34,864 bases of DNA from a virus, in IMG/VR virus record IMGVR_UViG_3300047552_002041, positions 1 through 34,864 of that record; one strand, written 5' to 3'. The position numbers and the translations under genes are program-made. The notes under the pieces are model-generated. The model was not told the DNA's origin and ran no database searches. It saw only the letters and a list, made by a program, of their open reading frames with translations. This document shows, piece after piece, positions 1-7,864 of this stretch (position 1 is its first letter; each line of letters opens with the position of its first letter).

Positions 1-131
1 GGCAACGCCTTCAGGACCTTGAGGTCCGATTTCGCCTTGAGGACCAATTGGGCCAGCAGGACCAACATCGCCTTGCGGACCAGCAGGACCAGCAGGTCCT
101 TCAATGCCCTGAGGACCAGGCACGCCACCAG
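1..131. repeat. Terminal redundancy, left copy
   Basis: These 131 bases repeat 34734-34864. The first 126 are identical, position 127 is A against G at 34860, and the last four match again. The difference is synonymous (GGT/GGC glycine in the fibre gene). The reading frame of the collagen-like gene runs through the joint without a break, so this is most simply the overlap of a circular assembly rather than two separate genes. Confidence 0.85.
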
Positions 132-189
132 TGACATTCACTGTCGTGAAGGCCGCTGGAACGGTAACTTGAATTACATCGAGTGCCAT
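1..189 (-). CDS. Collagen-like tail fibre, N-terminal part (continues at 34733)
   Basis: ATG at 189-187 overlaps the stop of the upstream gene (TAATG). The protein starts [20 protein letters not shown] and then enters Gly-X-Y repeats ([16 protein letters not shown]). The frame is open at the window edge and is the same frame as the gene ending at 31818. Joined across the circular end the product would be about 1034 residues. The short N-terminal segment probably attaches the fibre to the tail tip; that role is inferred from its place after the J-type gene. Confidence 0.85.
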   Translation of the reverse strand, partial: MALDVIQVTVPAAFTTVNVTGGVPGPQGIEGPAGPAGPQGDVGPAGPIGPQGEIGPQGPEGVA

Positions 190-593
190 TAGACCTCCCG
201 CGTTACTTCGCGATTGACGGTGAAGGTGCCCTTGTCGATGAGCAGAACATCACCATTCGTATTTACGACCTCGTAGTCATAGACTGCCTCGAGGGATTCT
301 CCACTGACCTTTACACCTGTACCAATGCCATAAGCCGTATCTTCAGGCAGAAGAGTATTTGTGAATTGACCAGTAACGCCGCCATTGCTAATCTTGCCGT
401 TCTCAGTCGTGAGCGTGAGCAGCTTCGGCGTGCTGTTGAAGGTAGCACGAACATGCATGCGTGCTGTGTAGCCCGTGATGTCCAGCGGCGCTCCTTGGTC
501 ATCGAGCAGAGTGTAGGCCCACGAGACTGACTTGCCCTGCTCAATCGTGATATTCCCGCTGTCATCTCGCGAGAAGTTCATTACTGTTGCCAT
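189..593 (-). CDS. Small tail-tip/fibre-attachment protein (hypothetical)
   Basis: 134 residues, between the J homologue and the collagen-like fibre. Visible features are a beta-rich composition and a segment of the form '[20 protein letters not shown]', resembling N-terminal domains of small baseplate or fibre-associated proteins, in which an extended 'D..G.P.DLTGYT..M.VR' stretch is common. The product is likely structural. ATG 593 has a GGGG stretch about 8 nt upstream; ATG 581 (MNFSRDDSG) is an alternative start. A GTCTAAATAC motif lies just upstream in the 42-nt gap after J. The family resemblance is from memory and the exact function is unknown. Confidence 0.75.
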   Translation of the reverse strand: MATVMNFSRDDSGNITIEQGKSVSWAYTLLDDQGAPLDITGYTARMHVRATFNSTPKLLTLTTENGKISNGGVTGQFTNTLLPEDTAYGIGTGVKVSGESLEAVYDYEVVNTNGDVLLIDKGTFTVNREVTREV

Positions 594-618
594 TGTAAAT
601 ACCCCATTTCGTCTTTAT

Positions 619-629
619 GTATTTAGACT
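619..629 (-). promoter_or_regulatory. AGTCTAAATAC motif (putative late promoter element)
   Basis: On the minus strand this reads AGTCTAAATAC and sits in the short gap between the J homologue and the gene starting at 593. It is one of eight occurrences of a CTAAATAC/G core on the late strand. TAAATA could act as a -10 element; no good -35 is visible. Confidence 0.45.
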
Positions 630-635
630 TTGTCT

Positions 636-3600
636 TTAGATGGCAAATGTGAGCTGGTCCAGATGAATCTCCCAGCCGATATCACCAGTTGCTGTGAAGC
701 CAGACAATGGCTGACCAGACGAATCAAGAAGCTGAATGCTAATCCAGAGATACACATCATCCGTGCTACCTTGGCCCCAACTTGGCAGTGGCAGCGTAGT
801 CCTGAAGGTCTTGCCTGAGCTGCCATCAATTGTTCTGTTGAACATCGGCACAACATTGGCGAAGTCTCCGCTGGCGTCGATATCACCTGCATCCGGTGGC
901 GTGTCATTCATGCGAACAACAACTGCTGCCCAAGCTGGAGTCGATGAGAACACACGGCATGTGAGTGAGACCTGCGCATTCCACGCAGTGTTCAGACCAT
1001 TTGCTGGCGGCGATGGATTGACAACTGGAATCGTCGCCATACCAAGGCCGTCAAGACGAGCATACATCGGATTCGTGCCAGCTGTGCCAGCCATGTTGCC
1101 TGCGTGCTGGTCCAGAAGACCGGTCGAGTCAAAGGAGACTGAATACCACCCATCCCAGTTCCGAACACCGCCTGGATTCGAGACAAAGGAGCCATCAACC
1201 GTAATCGCATCAGCATTCAGAGTTCCACGAATCTCAGCGGCATCAATGACCATCTTGCCAGAGCCTGCAGTTCCGTCGCCCTTAGCAATGACCCAGCCAG
1301 CAGTTCCATTGGCAGTGACCACGCCATCGACGATTGTGCCATTGAAGTCATCGCTGGCAATGTAGTCGCTAATCTTTGCGCTTGTAATCGTCGAATCAAC
1401 CAGCTTCGAGCCAGTGATGGTCGTATCAGCAATTTGTGTAGCCGTGATGGTGCCAGCAGTAATTTTGTCAGCAACGATGGCGTTTGCAGCAATTTTGTCC
1501 GTCGTGATTGCATTCGCAGCAATTTTGTCTGACTCCACAGCGCTTGCATTGATTTTGCCTGCAGTTACTGCATTCGCCGTAATTTTGTCTGCCGTGACCG
1601 CGTTAGCAGCAATTTTGTCTGCCTCGACGGCATTTGCCGCAATGTTTAGCGCAACTACTGAATCTGCAGCGAGCTTGCCAGCAACGATGGAGCCAGCAGC
1701 AATCTTGTCTGCAACGACTGAGCTTGCAGCAAGTAAATTCGTTGTGATGCCTCCATCAACGATGAGCTTGCCTGCATTCATCTTGCGAAGTGTGACATCA
1801 CCGAGCTGACCAAAGTCTGAGAAGCCATCGCCATCAATGTCACCAGGACCACCAAAGCCAACTGATACCTGCGTGTAGGTCATCTTCAGACGAACGCGCT
1901 TCACAGAGGTGTCAGTCGGCGTGAAGGTCATTCTAACCCATCCGCTTGTGGCAAGACCGATGTTAGCTACCGTCGTCCAAGGACCATCAGCAGAAGTGCC
2001 AGTCTGAATGTCTGATGTGAAGGAGCCACTACCAGAGATGAGGTCAATGCTGCCCTCAATAGTGCCTGGATAAATGCCACGGTCGTTCTGATACACCAGC
2101 AGCAGAACTTCAACGCCGCTGGTGTCGAATGGCTGATTGTATGCAACAGCCGTTGAGCCTGAGGTTTTGCGCAGAAGCGCGTAGTTCAGACCTGACACAC
2201 CAATGAGCTCTGATGAAGCGTCAGCCGTCCATTCAGTTACCTTGCTGAAGTGCGCATACGGCGAAGTCCCAGGCGTCGTTGTGCGATACTTCATAGCGCC
2301 GTTGATGGCGTAGTTGTTGATGTCGGTAATCGTGAGCTTGTCGTAGGTTACCTGCCCATCACCAATCTTCTCAGACAACACAGAGCCAGCACCGAGCTCT
2401 GCTGAGCCGACTGCGCTTGCCGCAATGTTAGAGGACTGCACGGTGTCTGTGCCGATTTGCGTCGAGGTCAGCGTGCCAACAAGGTCGATGGTACCAACTT
2501 CGGCAGTCCAAGACCCGCTGTGGTAGCGATAGAGCTTGCCGTCTGTGGTGTTGTAGAACAAATCACCTTCAGCGCCCGTGAGTGGCAATGTTGCGCCGCT
2601 TGGAATGCCAGCACTTGCCAGCATCGTTGCGCTCAGTTCAGCACTGAAGTTCAAGTCAGTCTTACCGAAGGCGTCATAGGCAGCGACCTTGTAGTAGAAG
2701 GTGCTGCCAGTCAGCGCGGTATCAGAGAAGTAAGACGCGGTCGTGTCAGCGATGAGGTTAGACGGACCAACCACAAAGCCAGGCGTAGCGCTACGATGAA
2801 CCAATACGCCACCGAAGTCTGTGTCTGTAGGCTTGTCCCACAGAATCTTGATTGAGCCGACACCACCAACTGCGCTGGTATTGGCAAGTGGGTCTGGTAC
2901 AGGATTGCTGAAGGTCTTCGTTGCTGCATCACCAAGAAGCTTGTTGCCATCACGCGGAGTAACAACGATGGTGACTGACCGACGAGGACCAGCATCAAAC
3001 AGGTTCTTGTCGTAATCATACACATAGGTCTGCGTTAGACCTGGCAGAACGCCTGGAAGATATTCAGTTCGAAGAATAGACGCGCCATCCTTGACCTCGA
3101 CCTTGAAGTCTCCAACAGCGCTTGGCTTCGAGCCATTGCTTGTTGGATTCACGAAGGTGACAGCGAGAGTGCGGCCACCGAAGGTTGTGCCGCTCGTATT
3201 CTGCACGAAGAAATCAGTGACCGCATCTAAGTCTCCGCCAGGTGCTTCAGTTGTTGCGACGGTGTAGGTGCCGGTCAAAGGCAGTGACAGTACATCCTTG
3301 TACGAGACTGCGAAGACCTTGACAGAGGTCACGCCAGACGAGACATTCTGAATCTCGTAGTTCGGCACAGTTGAAGTAACTGTGACAACCTGTCCATCAT
3401 TGACTCGGTAGGTCACCTGATAACGAGCCACAACTGTCGAGACTGACGGAGTCCAAGACAGAACGAGTGAGCGCTTCAGGGAGTTATCCACATTGAGGAC
3501 GCGCTCAGTGAAGACCAAATTCGTCGGCTTCTGAACAGTCGTGCTCAGTGGGTCACTGAAGACCTTCGGTGGCACCACAACGCCTGTCTCAATGCGAGCA

Positions 3601-5405
3601 TACTTCGCCGCATCATAGAACGCAGCCTCAATCTGGTAGATGCCACGAGCCTGCTCGCTGACACGAGTAACACGGAAGTCTCGTGGAGACACACCAGCCG
3701 TGCTGAGAATGAACGGAGCCATTGCATCAGCAGCGCCACTAAGTCCTGTGACGGTGATTGTGTCGCCAACTGCAGCGGTGACTGTTCCAGACTCAAGAGC
3801 ACCATTTACACGCACATCGATGCTGCTTGTGCCGGAGATGGAGACTGGTCGGTCAAGCACAATCTCGCCAACAGAGGAGCTGATGACACGACCACTGTAG
3901 ATTGTTGGCGCATACTGCTCGTCGTGAATGCGAATCACTTCGTTTGGCAGGACCAACTGACCCTCAAGACCAGTCGTGAAGGTAACCGTCTCAGTGCTGT
4001 TCAGCAGAGTATCGAGATACCACTTGCCGTAGCGAATAGCCTGCGCCTCACCAGTGCAGCCAAAGGCAGCAATGTTCGCTGGATTGTAGCCATACTTCGC
4101 AATTGCTACAGTATCCTCAACTGAAGACACGCGCTGCTGGTAACGACTCGATGGGTCATTCCAAGTCACATTCACGACGGTGTTGCGCTGCTGCAGCGCC
4201 GTGCCGACATACTTGAACTCACCGATGACATTCGCCTTCGTGAAGAGATGCGTGTAGTCAGTTGGCCGGTCCTGCAGAACAGTAATCTGTCCGCCCATCC
4301 ACATCACCTTCGCGTTCATCACTGAAGCGACCTTGTTCAACAGCTCAGGCGCGAGCTCACCATTGTTGATGCTGAAGTTGAAGCTGAAGCGCGGAGCAGA
4401 GGTGAGAACGCCGGACTTGTTCGTGAAGCTCAGCAGCTCGCTGTTGTAGAGCGAGGCGGAGTAGAACGAGTAGGCATCGACGAGTGACTCGTCAAGTCCG
4501 AGACCATAGCGCGTGTTCGTAATCAGGTCGTACAGAATCCACGCTGGGTCATTCGTCCAGTCATTCTTGAAGAGGCCGTCCCAGACGCCTGTGTAGGCGC
4601 GAGTGCGCACATTGTAGTTCGTCGGGACCTGAACAATCAGTCCATAGACCTCAGCACTTCGAACCGGAATAGCGCTTGAATTCACTGCGGCTGCATCAAG
4701 CTGAATAGCGCCGTAGGCCACATTCGGATAAGTCACATTCGCAACTGGCTGCAGCTCAGTGTGGAATGCCCAGAAGGTGTTGTTTCGCAGTGATGAGGCA
4801 GCACTGTCGGCAGTGACGCGAGAGACACGCACATCCCAGAGACCACTGCCAGAAGGACGGTTGATGCGGAAGGTCTCTTGGTAGGCGCTTGTAATCTTGT
4901 CGTTGTAGGTGATTGAGCGCGCCTTCTGCCAGACTCCACTTGAGGAGAGCTTCACCTCAACAAGCAGCTCAACTGCGGCACCACGAAGCTCGTTGTTCGT
5001 TGTGTCCTGCTCGTACAGACCTTGTGGCAGAGCAATCGTGAGACCAATCACTGTCGTTGCAGCATCACCAACGGTCTGAATGACGGGTGCCGCATTCGTA
5101 ATCTCAGTATTGACAGTGACTGGGTCGCCTGCCTCTTCGAAGCCCTTTACCGTGTCCTGAACTGGCAATCCAGAGCGATACTCAAAGGCAACCTTGCCGC
5201 CGAAGTTGAAGGAGCCATCGCCATTCTGCAGTGGAGTCTGGTTCAGGTAGATTGACTTCGCACCTGCGACTGGACCAACAATCGGTCCTTCGCCCCATGC
5301 CTCAAGCGAGCTAACGATGACATTAGCGCGAAGAGTATTCTCTGACTCGCGGAAGGTCTGACCACCGCCACCCTTACCACCGCCGTGTCCAATGATGTCT
5401 TTCAT
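636..5405 (-). CDS. J: Central tail tip / host specificity protein, lambda J-like
   Basis: 1589 residues, the expected successor of the I homologue. The N-terminal 350 residues have the typical J opening (a Gly-rich stretch 'GHGGGKGGGG', then 'EGPIVG', 'SIYLNQTPLQN', later 'DPAWILYDLITNTRYGLG'). From about residue 620 there are fibronectin III-like modules ('SLVLSWTPSVSTVVARYQVTYR', another near 'GGVGSIKILWDKPTDTDFGG'). Around residue 1190 is a DIDGDGFSDFGQLGD loop resembling Ca-binding dockerin-type loops. Residues about 1220-1345 are strict 10-residue repeats (ADKIAANAV type), likely a fibre stalk, followed by a beta-rich C-terminal domain probably contacting the host. The start is supported by AAGGACTTGAC upstream of ATG 5405. 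J proteins form the trimeric tip and determine adsorption. Confidence 0.95.
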   Translation of the reverse strand: MKDIIGHGGGKGGGGQTFRESENTLRANVIVSSLEAWGEGPIVGPVAGAKSIYLNQTPLQNGDGSFNFGGKVAFEYRSGLPVQDTVKGFEEAGDPVTVNTEITNAAPVIQTVGDAATTVIGLTIALPQGLYEQDTTNNELRGAAVELLVEVKLSSSGVWQKARSITYNDKITSAYQETFRINRPSGSGLWDVRVSRVTADSAASSLRNNTFWAFHTELQPVANVTYPNVAYGAIQLDAAAVNSSAIPVRSAEVYGLIVQVPTNYNVRTRAYTGVWDGLFKNDWTNDPAWILYDLITNTRYGLGLDESLVDAYSFYSASLYNSELLSFTNKSGVLTSAPRFSFNFSINNGELAPELLNKVASVMNAKVMWMGGQITVLQDRPTDYTHLFTKANVIGEFKYVGTALQQRNTVVNVTWNDPSSRYQQRVSSVEDTVAIAKYGYNPANIAAFGCTGEAQAIRYGKWYLDTLLNSTETVTFTTGLEGQLVLPNEVIRIHDEQYAPTIYSGRVISSSVGEIVLDRPVSISGTSSIDVRVNGALESGTVTAAVGDTITVTGLSGAADAMAPFILSTAGVSPRDFRVTRVSEQARGIYQIEAAFYDAAKYARIETGVVVPPKVFSDPLSTTVQKPTNLVFTERVLNVDNSLKRSLVLSWTPSVSTVVARYQVTYRVNDGQVVTVTSTVPNYEIQNVSSGVTSVKVFAVSYKDVLSLPLTGTYTVATTEAPGGDLDAVTDFFVQNTSGTTFGGRTLAVTFVNPTSNGSKPSAVGDFKVEVKDGASILRTEYLPGVLPGLTQTYVYDYDKNLFDAGPRRSVTIVVTPRDGNKLLGDAATKTFSNPVPDPLANTSAVGGVGSIKILWDKPTDTDFGGVLVHRSATPGFVVGPSNLIADTTASYFSDTALTGSTFYYKVAAYDAFGKTDLNFSAELSATMLASAGIPSGATLPLTGAEGDLFYNTTDGKLYRYHSGSWTAEVGTIDLVGTLTSTQIGTDTVQSSNIAASAVGSAELGAGSVLSEKIGDGQVTYDKLTITDINNYAINGAMKYRTTTPGTSPYAHFSKVTEWTADASSELIGVSGLNYALLRKTSGSTAVAYNQPFDTSGVEVLLLVYQNDRGIYPGTIEGSIDLISGSGSFTSDIQTGTSADGPWTTVANIGLATSGWVRMTFTPTDTSVKRVRLKMTYTQVSVGFGGPGDIDGDGFSDFGQLGDVTLRKMNAGKLIVDGGITTNLLAASSVVADKIAAGSIVAGKLAADSVVALNIAANAVEADKIAANAVTADKITANAVTAGKINASAVESDKIAANAITTDKIAANAIVADKITAGTITATQIADTTITGSKLVDSTITSAKISDYIASDDFNGTIVDGVVTANGTAGWVIAKGDGTAGSGKMVIDAAEIRGTLNADAITVDGSFVSNPGGVRNWDGWYSVSFDSTGLLDQHAGNMAGTAGTNPMYARLDGLGMATIPVVNPSPPANGLNTAWNAQVSLTCRVFSSTPAWAAVVVRMNDTPPDAGDIDASGDFANVVPMFNRTIDGSSGKTFRTTLPLPSWGQGSTDDVYLWISIQLLDSSGQPLSGFTATGDIGWEIHLDQLTFAI
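1366..1745 (-). repeat. 30-nt periodic coding repeat in the J homologue
   Basis: AATTTTGTC-type words recur every 30 nt (for example near 1461, 1491, 1521, 1581, 1611 and 1701). They encode about twelve 10-residue repeats of the form 'A(I/V)xADKIAAN'. Such decapeptide repeats are common in fibre stalks of tail tip proteins. Confidence 0.85.
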
Positions 5406-5414
5406 GTCAAGTCC

Positions 5415-6299
5415 TTATCCGTGGTCGTATGGAACATAGACGGGCACGCTTGTGAGAACCGTCGTCTGGTCAAAGTTGTTCGCAGTGCTTGTGCAGTTCA
5501 ACAGCACCGTAATCGTGAGGTTGTCTGAAGTCGGAGCGAAGGTGAGGTCACCATTCGATGCAACTGTAATCGTGTAGCCAGTGAGCGCATAGGTGCCTGG
5601 AGCGCGTGTGACACCGTCAATGACGAAGTCAGCCACGGCAGGATTCACAAGACCGAAGTCATTCGAGAACACATTCATGCCTGCGCTGCTGCCAGTCTCA
5701 ACGGCGAGTGAGTTGTCAATGCCGATTGCTTGACGACGAGCCTCAATGTTCTGGCTGAGCGTGTAGGAGCCAGCGAGAAAGCGTCCATAGATGAGCTGCA
5801 CGCGACCACCTTGAGCGTCGCGGTTCTCTGGCCCGTTGAACAGCGAGCTCGTTTGCTGCTTCTTCGCTGCCTCATCTGAAGCTGGTACATCAGCAAGACT
5901 TGTGATGACCGTTGAGATGGCGTATGAGATGGCTGCTGTGATTGCCACATAGGCGACGGCGTAGGCGATGTAGTAAGCCGTCGTGCCTTGAGCGAAGAAG
6001 TAAGCAGCAGTCGCTGCGGCACCTTCTGCCACATTGCCAACCTTACCAACGCCGACATGAAGCTCCTCGTAATCGCCGAAGTTGAAGGCGAGTTCGTTCT
6101 CTGTCAGAAAGGCAACCTTCTCGCCCTTGACCTTCATCACGCACAGGTCTTGATGCTTGATTAGCTCACGCCGAAAGGTCGGATGCAGCATCGTGAGGCC
6201 AGCGAAGAGCTCACGAAGATTGTTCGCCTTGAACTTCCACGGTCCAGGACCGAAGGACTTTGCCAACGGGCCATGAAGATAAACAAGTTTAGGTGCCAT
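5415..6299 (-). CDS. I: Tail assembly protein, lambda I-like
   Basis: 294 residues between the K and J homologues. The N-terminal half fits the lambda I family: a beta-grasp-like start (MAPKLVYLHGPLAKSFG), 'HPTFRRELIKHQ', then an Ala/Tyr-rich hydrophobic stretch (about residues 95-135) and 'DRAQGGRVQLIYGR'-like sequence (here DAQGGRVQLIYGRFLAGS). The C-terminal 100 residues look like a beta-sandwich domain ('VADFVIDGVTRAPGTYALTG'). Its ATG overlaps the end of the K homologue by 11 nt. Lambda I takes part in assembling the tail tip before J is complete; that role is taken from the family. Confidence 0.9.
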   Translation of the reverse strand: MAPKLVYLHGPLAKSFGPGPWKFKANNLRELFAGLTMLHPTFRRELIKHQDLCVMKVKGEKVAFLTENELAFNFGDYEELHVGVGKVGNVAEGAAATAAYFFAQGTTAYYIAYAVAYVAITAAISYAISTVITSLADVPASDEAAKKQQTSSLFNGPENRDAQGGRVQLIYGRFLAGSYTLSQNIEARRQAIGIDNSLAVETGSSAGMNVFSNDFGLVNPAVADFVIDGVTRAPGTYALTGYTITVASNGDLTFAPTSDNLTITVLLNCTSTANNFDQTTVLTSVPVYVPYDHG

Positions 6300-7032
6300 A
6301 GTATCTCACTGCAAGTGCCTCAAATCGTGCCCAGTCGCTGCGCTTTTGAAGGCAGCTCTTGCGCTTGACGAGGTGATGAAGAATGGTGTTCGGGCCGGTA
6401 AGGACTGATGCGTGACAGATTACTGCTGACCGAATCTTGTAGAGCAGAACATCGCCGGTTGTTGCTTTATTCCGTGGTATCGCTTTGAAGCCAGCGTTCT
6501 CGAAGTTCTTCGAGTAGTGGTCCTCGCCGACTTGCCACCAGTCGAAGCTCCGTGGAAAGTTCTTTATCTCAATGCCACGCTCAAGAAGGTAGTAGTCACG
6601 AACGATGCTGTAGCAATCTTGAACGCCGCTAATGAATTCTCTGTTCATCAGTGGCTCACGGCGATTGTCATCCATCCAAAGAACTGGGCTGATGTCCTTG
6701 CCGTCTGTGGAGACAATACCCCATGGAATCGTATCGGCAATCCACTCGACCATGTCTTGATGAGACGGCCATTCTGGAGGATGTTCTGGAGGCTTGAGCG
6801 GGTCATATGGATGACTGTGAAGAATCGCCTGAATTGGCGCTTCTCGAGACAGGTGCAGCAGAGTCGAGGACCTGATTCTAAACGAAGTGAGTTGTTTGTC
6901 TGACTCGTTGCTGCACCTGATGTATTTAGACCCTTGCAATACCCCACACGCTTCTTTAGGGTATTCGCTTAGAACATGCGCTCTAAACTCAGAAAGAGCC
7001 GCGGTATCGAGAGAGACCGGGAGCATAGACAT
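6289..7032 (-). CDS. K: Tail tip assembly protein, lambda K-like (JAB/MPN plus NlpC/P60)
   Basis: About 247 residues. The N-terminal part is a JAB/MPN metalloprotease-like domain: Glu in 'YPKEACGVL', then 'ILHSHP' and 'WPSHQD', giving the H-x-H...S/D metal site. The C-terminal part is an NlpC/P60-like peptidase: 'GVQDCYSIVRDYY' carries the candidate catalytic Cys and 'VICHASVLTG' the candidate His. This two-domain layout is that of lambda K, which helps assemble the tip and may cut peptidoglycan. The start is uncertain between GTG 7038, ATG 7032 and ATG 7026; AAGGAC lies upstream. It overlaps the L homologue by about 40 nt. Confidence 0.92.
   Translation of the reverse strand: MSMLPVSLDTAALSEFRAHVLSEYPKEACGVLQGSKYIRCSNESDKQLTSFRIRSSTLLHLSREAPIQAILHSHPYDPLKPPEHPPEWPSHQDMVEWIADTIPWGIVSTDGKDISPVLWMDDNRREPLMNREFISGVQDCYSIVRDYYLLERGIEIKNFPRSFDWWQVGEDHYSKNFENAGFKAIPRNKATTGDVLLYKIRSAVICHASVLTGPNTILHHLVKRKSCLQKRSDWARFEALAVRYYGT
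6922..6932 (-). promoter_or_regulatory. GGTCTAAATAC motif inside the K homologue
   Basis: The minus strand reads GCAAGGGTCTAAATACATC here, nearly the same extended word as at 12190 (GCAAGGGTCTAAATACCTC). It lies in coding sequence (G-S-K-Y-I), so it may be fortuitous, but the extended match with the site at 12190, in another gene and frame context, is notable. Confidence 0.3.
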
Positions 7033-7525
7033 TTCCACCGATGTTGTCCTTCAGGTATTGCCGACGCGGCAGAATGATGCTGCTCTTGTCCAGCGCTGAG
7101 GCGAGCTGCCAAGTAATCTTCGAGGCCGTGTGCTCAACCTTTTGCTCGACGAAATACAGCTCAGTAGGACTGCGAGCAAACGGGTCAGCATCTGGCATTC
7201 CGTCAAGATACTTCTCGTAGGTGAAGAATCTTCGAACAGACATGCCAACGAGGTCGCCAAGGGCGACGATGCCGGCGAGGAAGGTGCTCGTCACATTACT
7301 GACCTGAATTGTAGGACGCGGCATTGTACCACTTGTTGATGCCTCGAAGCCCATTGATGCGACTGGAAAGGCAGTGTAGGTTACGCCATTGAAGGTCACG
7401 CCATCAGGTGCAGGATACGGCGTGAGGTAATAGGTGTCGCCGCCAATCGCAGTGGCATCAAACTCGTAGAGCTCAATGAGCGGCGATGTTTGGTTCAGTT
7501 GAGTGAGTTCAGCGTTGTAGGTCAT
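6989..7525 (-). CDS. L: Minor tail protein, lambda L-like
   Basis: 178 residues between the M and K homologues, starting at an ATGA overlap with the M homologue. Family features include 'SPLIELYEFDATAIGGDTYYLTPYP' at the start, 'TPYPAPDGVTFNGVTYTAFPVASMGFE', and the late 'QLASALDKSSIILPRRQY' stretch. Lambda L is longer (232 residues) and ends in a cysteine-rich segment that binds an iron-sulfur cluster. This protein has no cysteine and stops soon after 'LPRRQY', so the cluster domain is absent. It probably still forms part of the tail tip. Confidence 0.9.
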   Translation of the reverse strand: MTYNAELTQLNQTSPLIELYEFDATAIGGDTYYLTPYPAPDGVTFNGVTYTAFPVASMGFEASTSGTMPRPTIQVSNVTSTFLAGIVALGDLVGMSVRRFFTYEKYLDGMPDADPFARSPTELYFVEQKVEHTASKITWQLASALDKSSIILPRRQYLKDNIGGNVYAPGLSRYRGSF

Positions 7526-7863
7526 TTGACTTGTCGAAGCGAAAGAGAGATGTTGTGCAGGTCACCGGAGCTCCACGATTCAGAGTAGCCATCTGGCGTC
7601 ATCTTGTAGGTCTTCTCGGTCTCGCCTTGAGGCGTCCAAGTGATGATGCCAGTGGAGCCAACAGAATCAAGCATTGCTACAAGCGTGTCTCGCTCTGAAG
7701 TCGTCAGATTACTCCAACGAAGACTCCAAGTCTCGAGGATACTGTTGATGCCGTCAGGTGTCTCTTGTGAGTAGCCATCGCCGAACTGCGCCTGAATGAT
7801 GCGCTGCTTCTTAGTCCGGCTTGAGGACTGGTCAATCATGTCTGTGAGAACGAGTGCTGTCAT
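7522..7863 (-). CDS. M: Minor tail protein, lambda M-like
   Basis: 113 residues from ATG 7863, chosen over an upstream in-frame start at 7911 because GAGGAG lies 6 nt before it and because it follows the tape measure stop by one base. 'IIQAQFGDGYSQETPDGIN' and 'LETWSLRWSNLTTSERDTL' are typical of the lambda M family (phage minor tail protein). M proteins connect the tape measure complex to the distal tail. Confidence 0.92.
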   Translation of the reverse strand: MTALVLTDMIDQSSSRTKKQRIIQAQFGDGYSQETPDGINSILETWSLRWSNLTTSERDTLVAMLDSVGSTGIITWTPQGETEKTYKMTPDGYSESWSSGDLHNISLSLRQVK

Positions 7864-7864
7864 G

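Noticed and set aside
1-131. True direct terminal repeats of the virion
   Set aside because: The length is about that of a typical assembly overlap and the sequence is coding and repetitive; nothing indicates a packaged end.
1366-1745. Regular 30-nt repeats suggesting a CRISPR array
   Set aside because: The repeats are in frame in the J homologue, encode decapeptides and have no distinct spacers.
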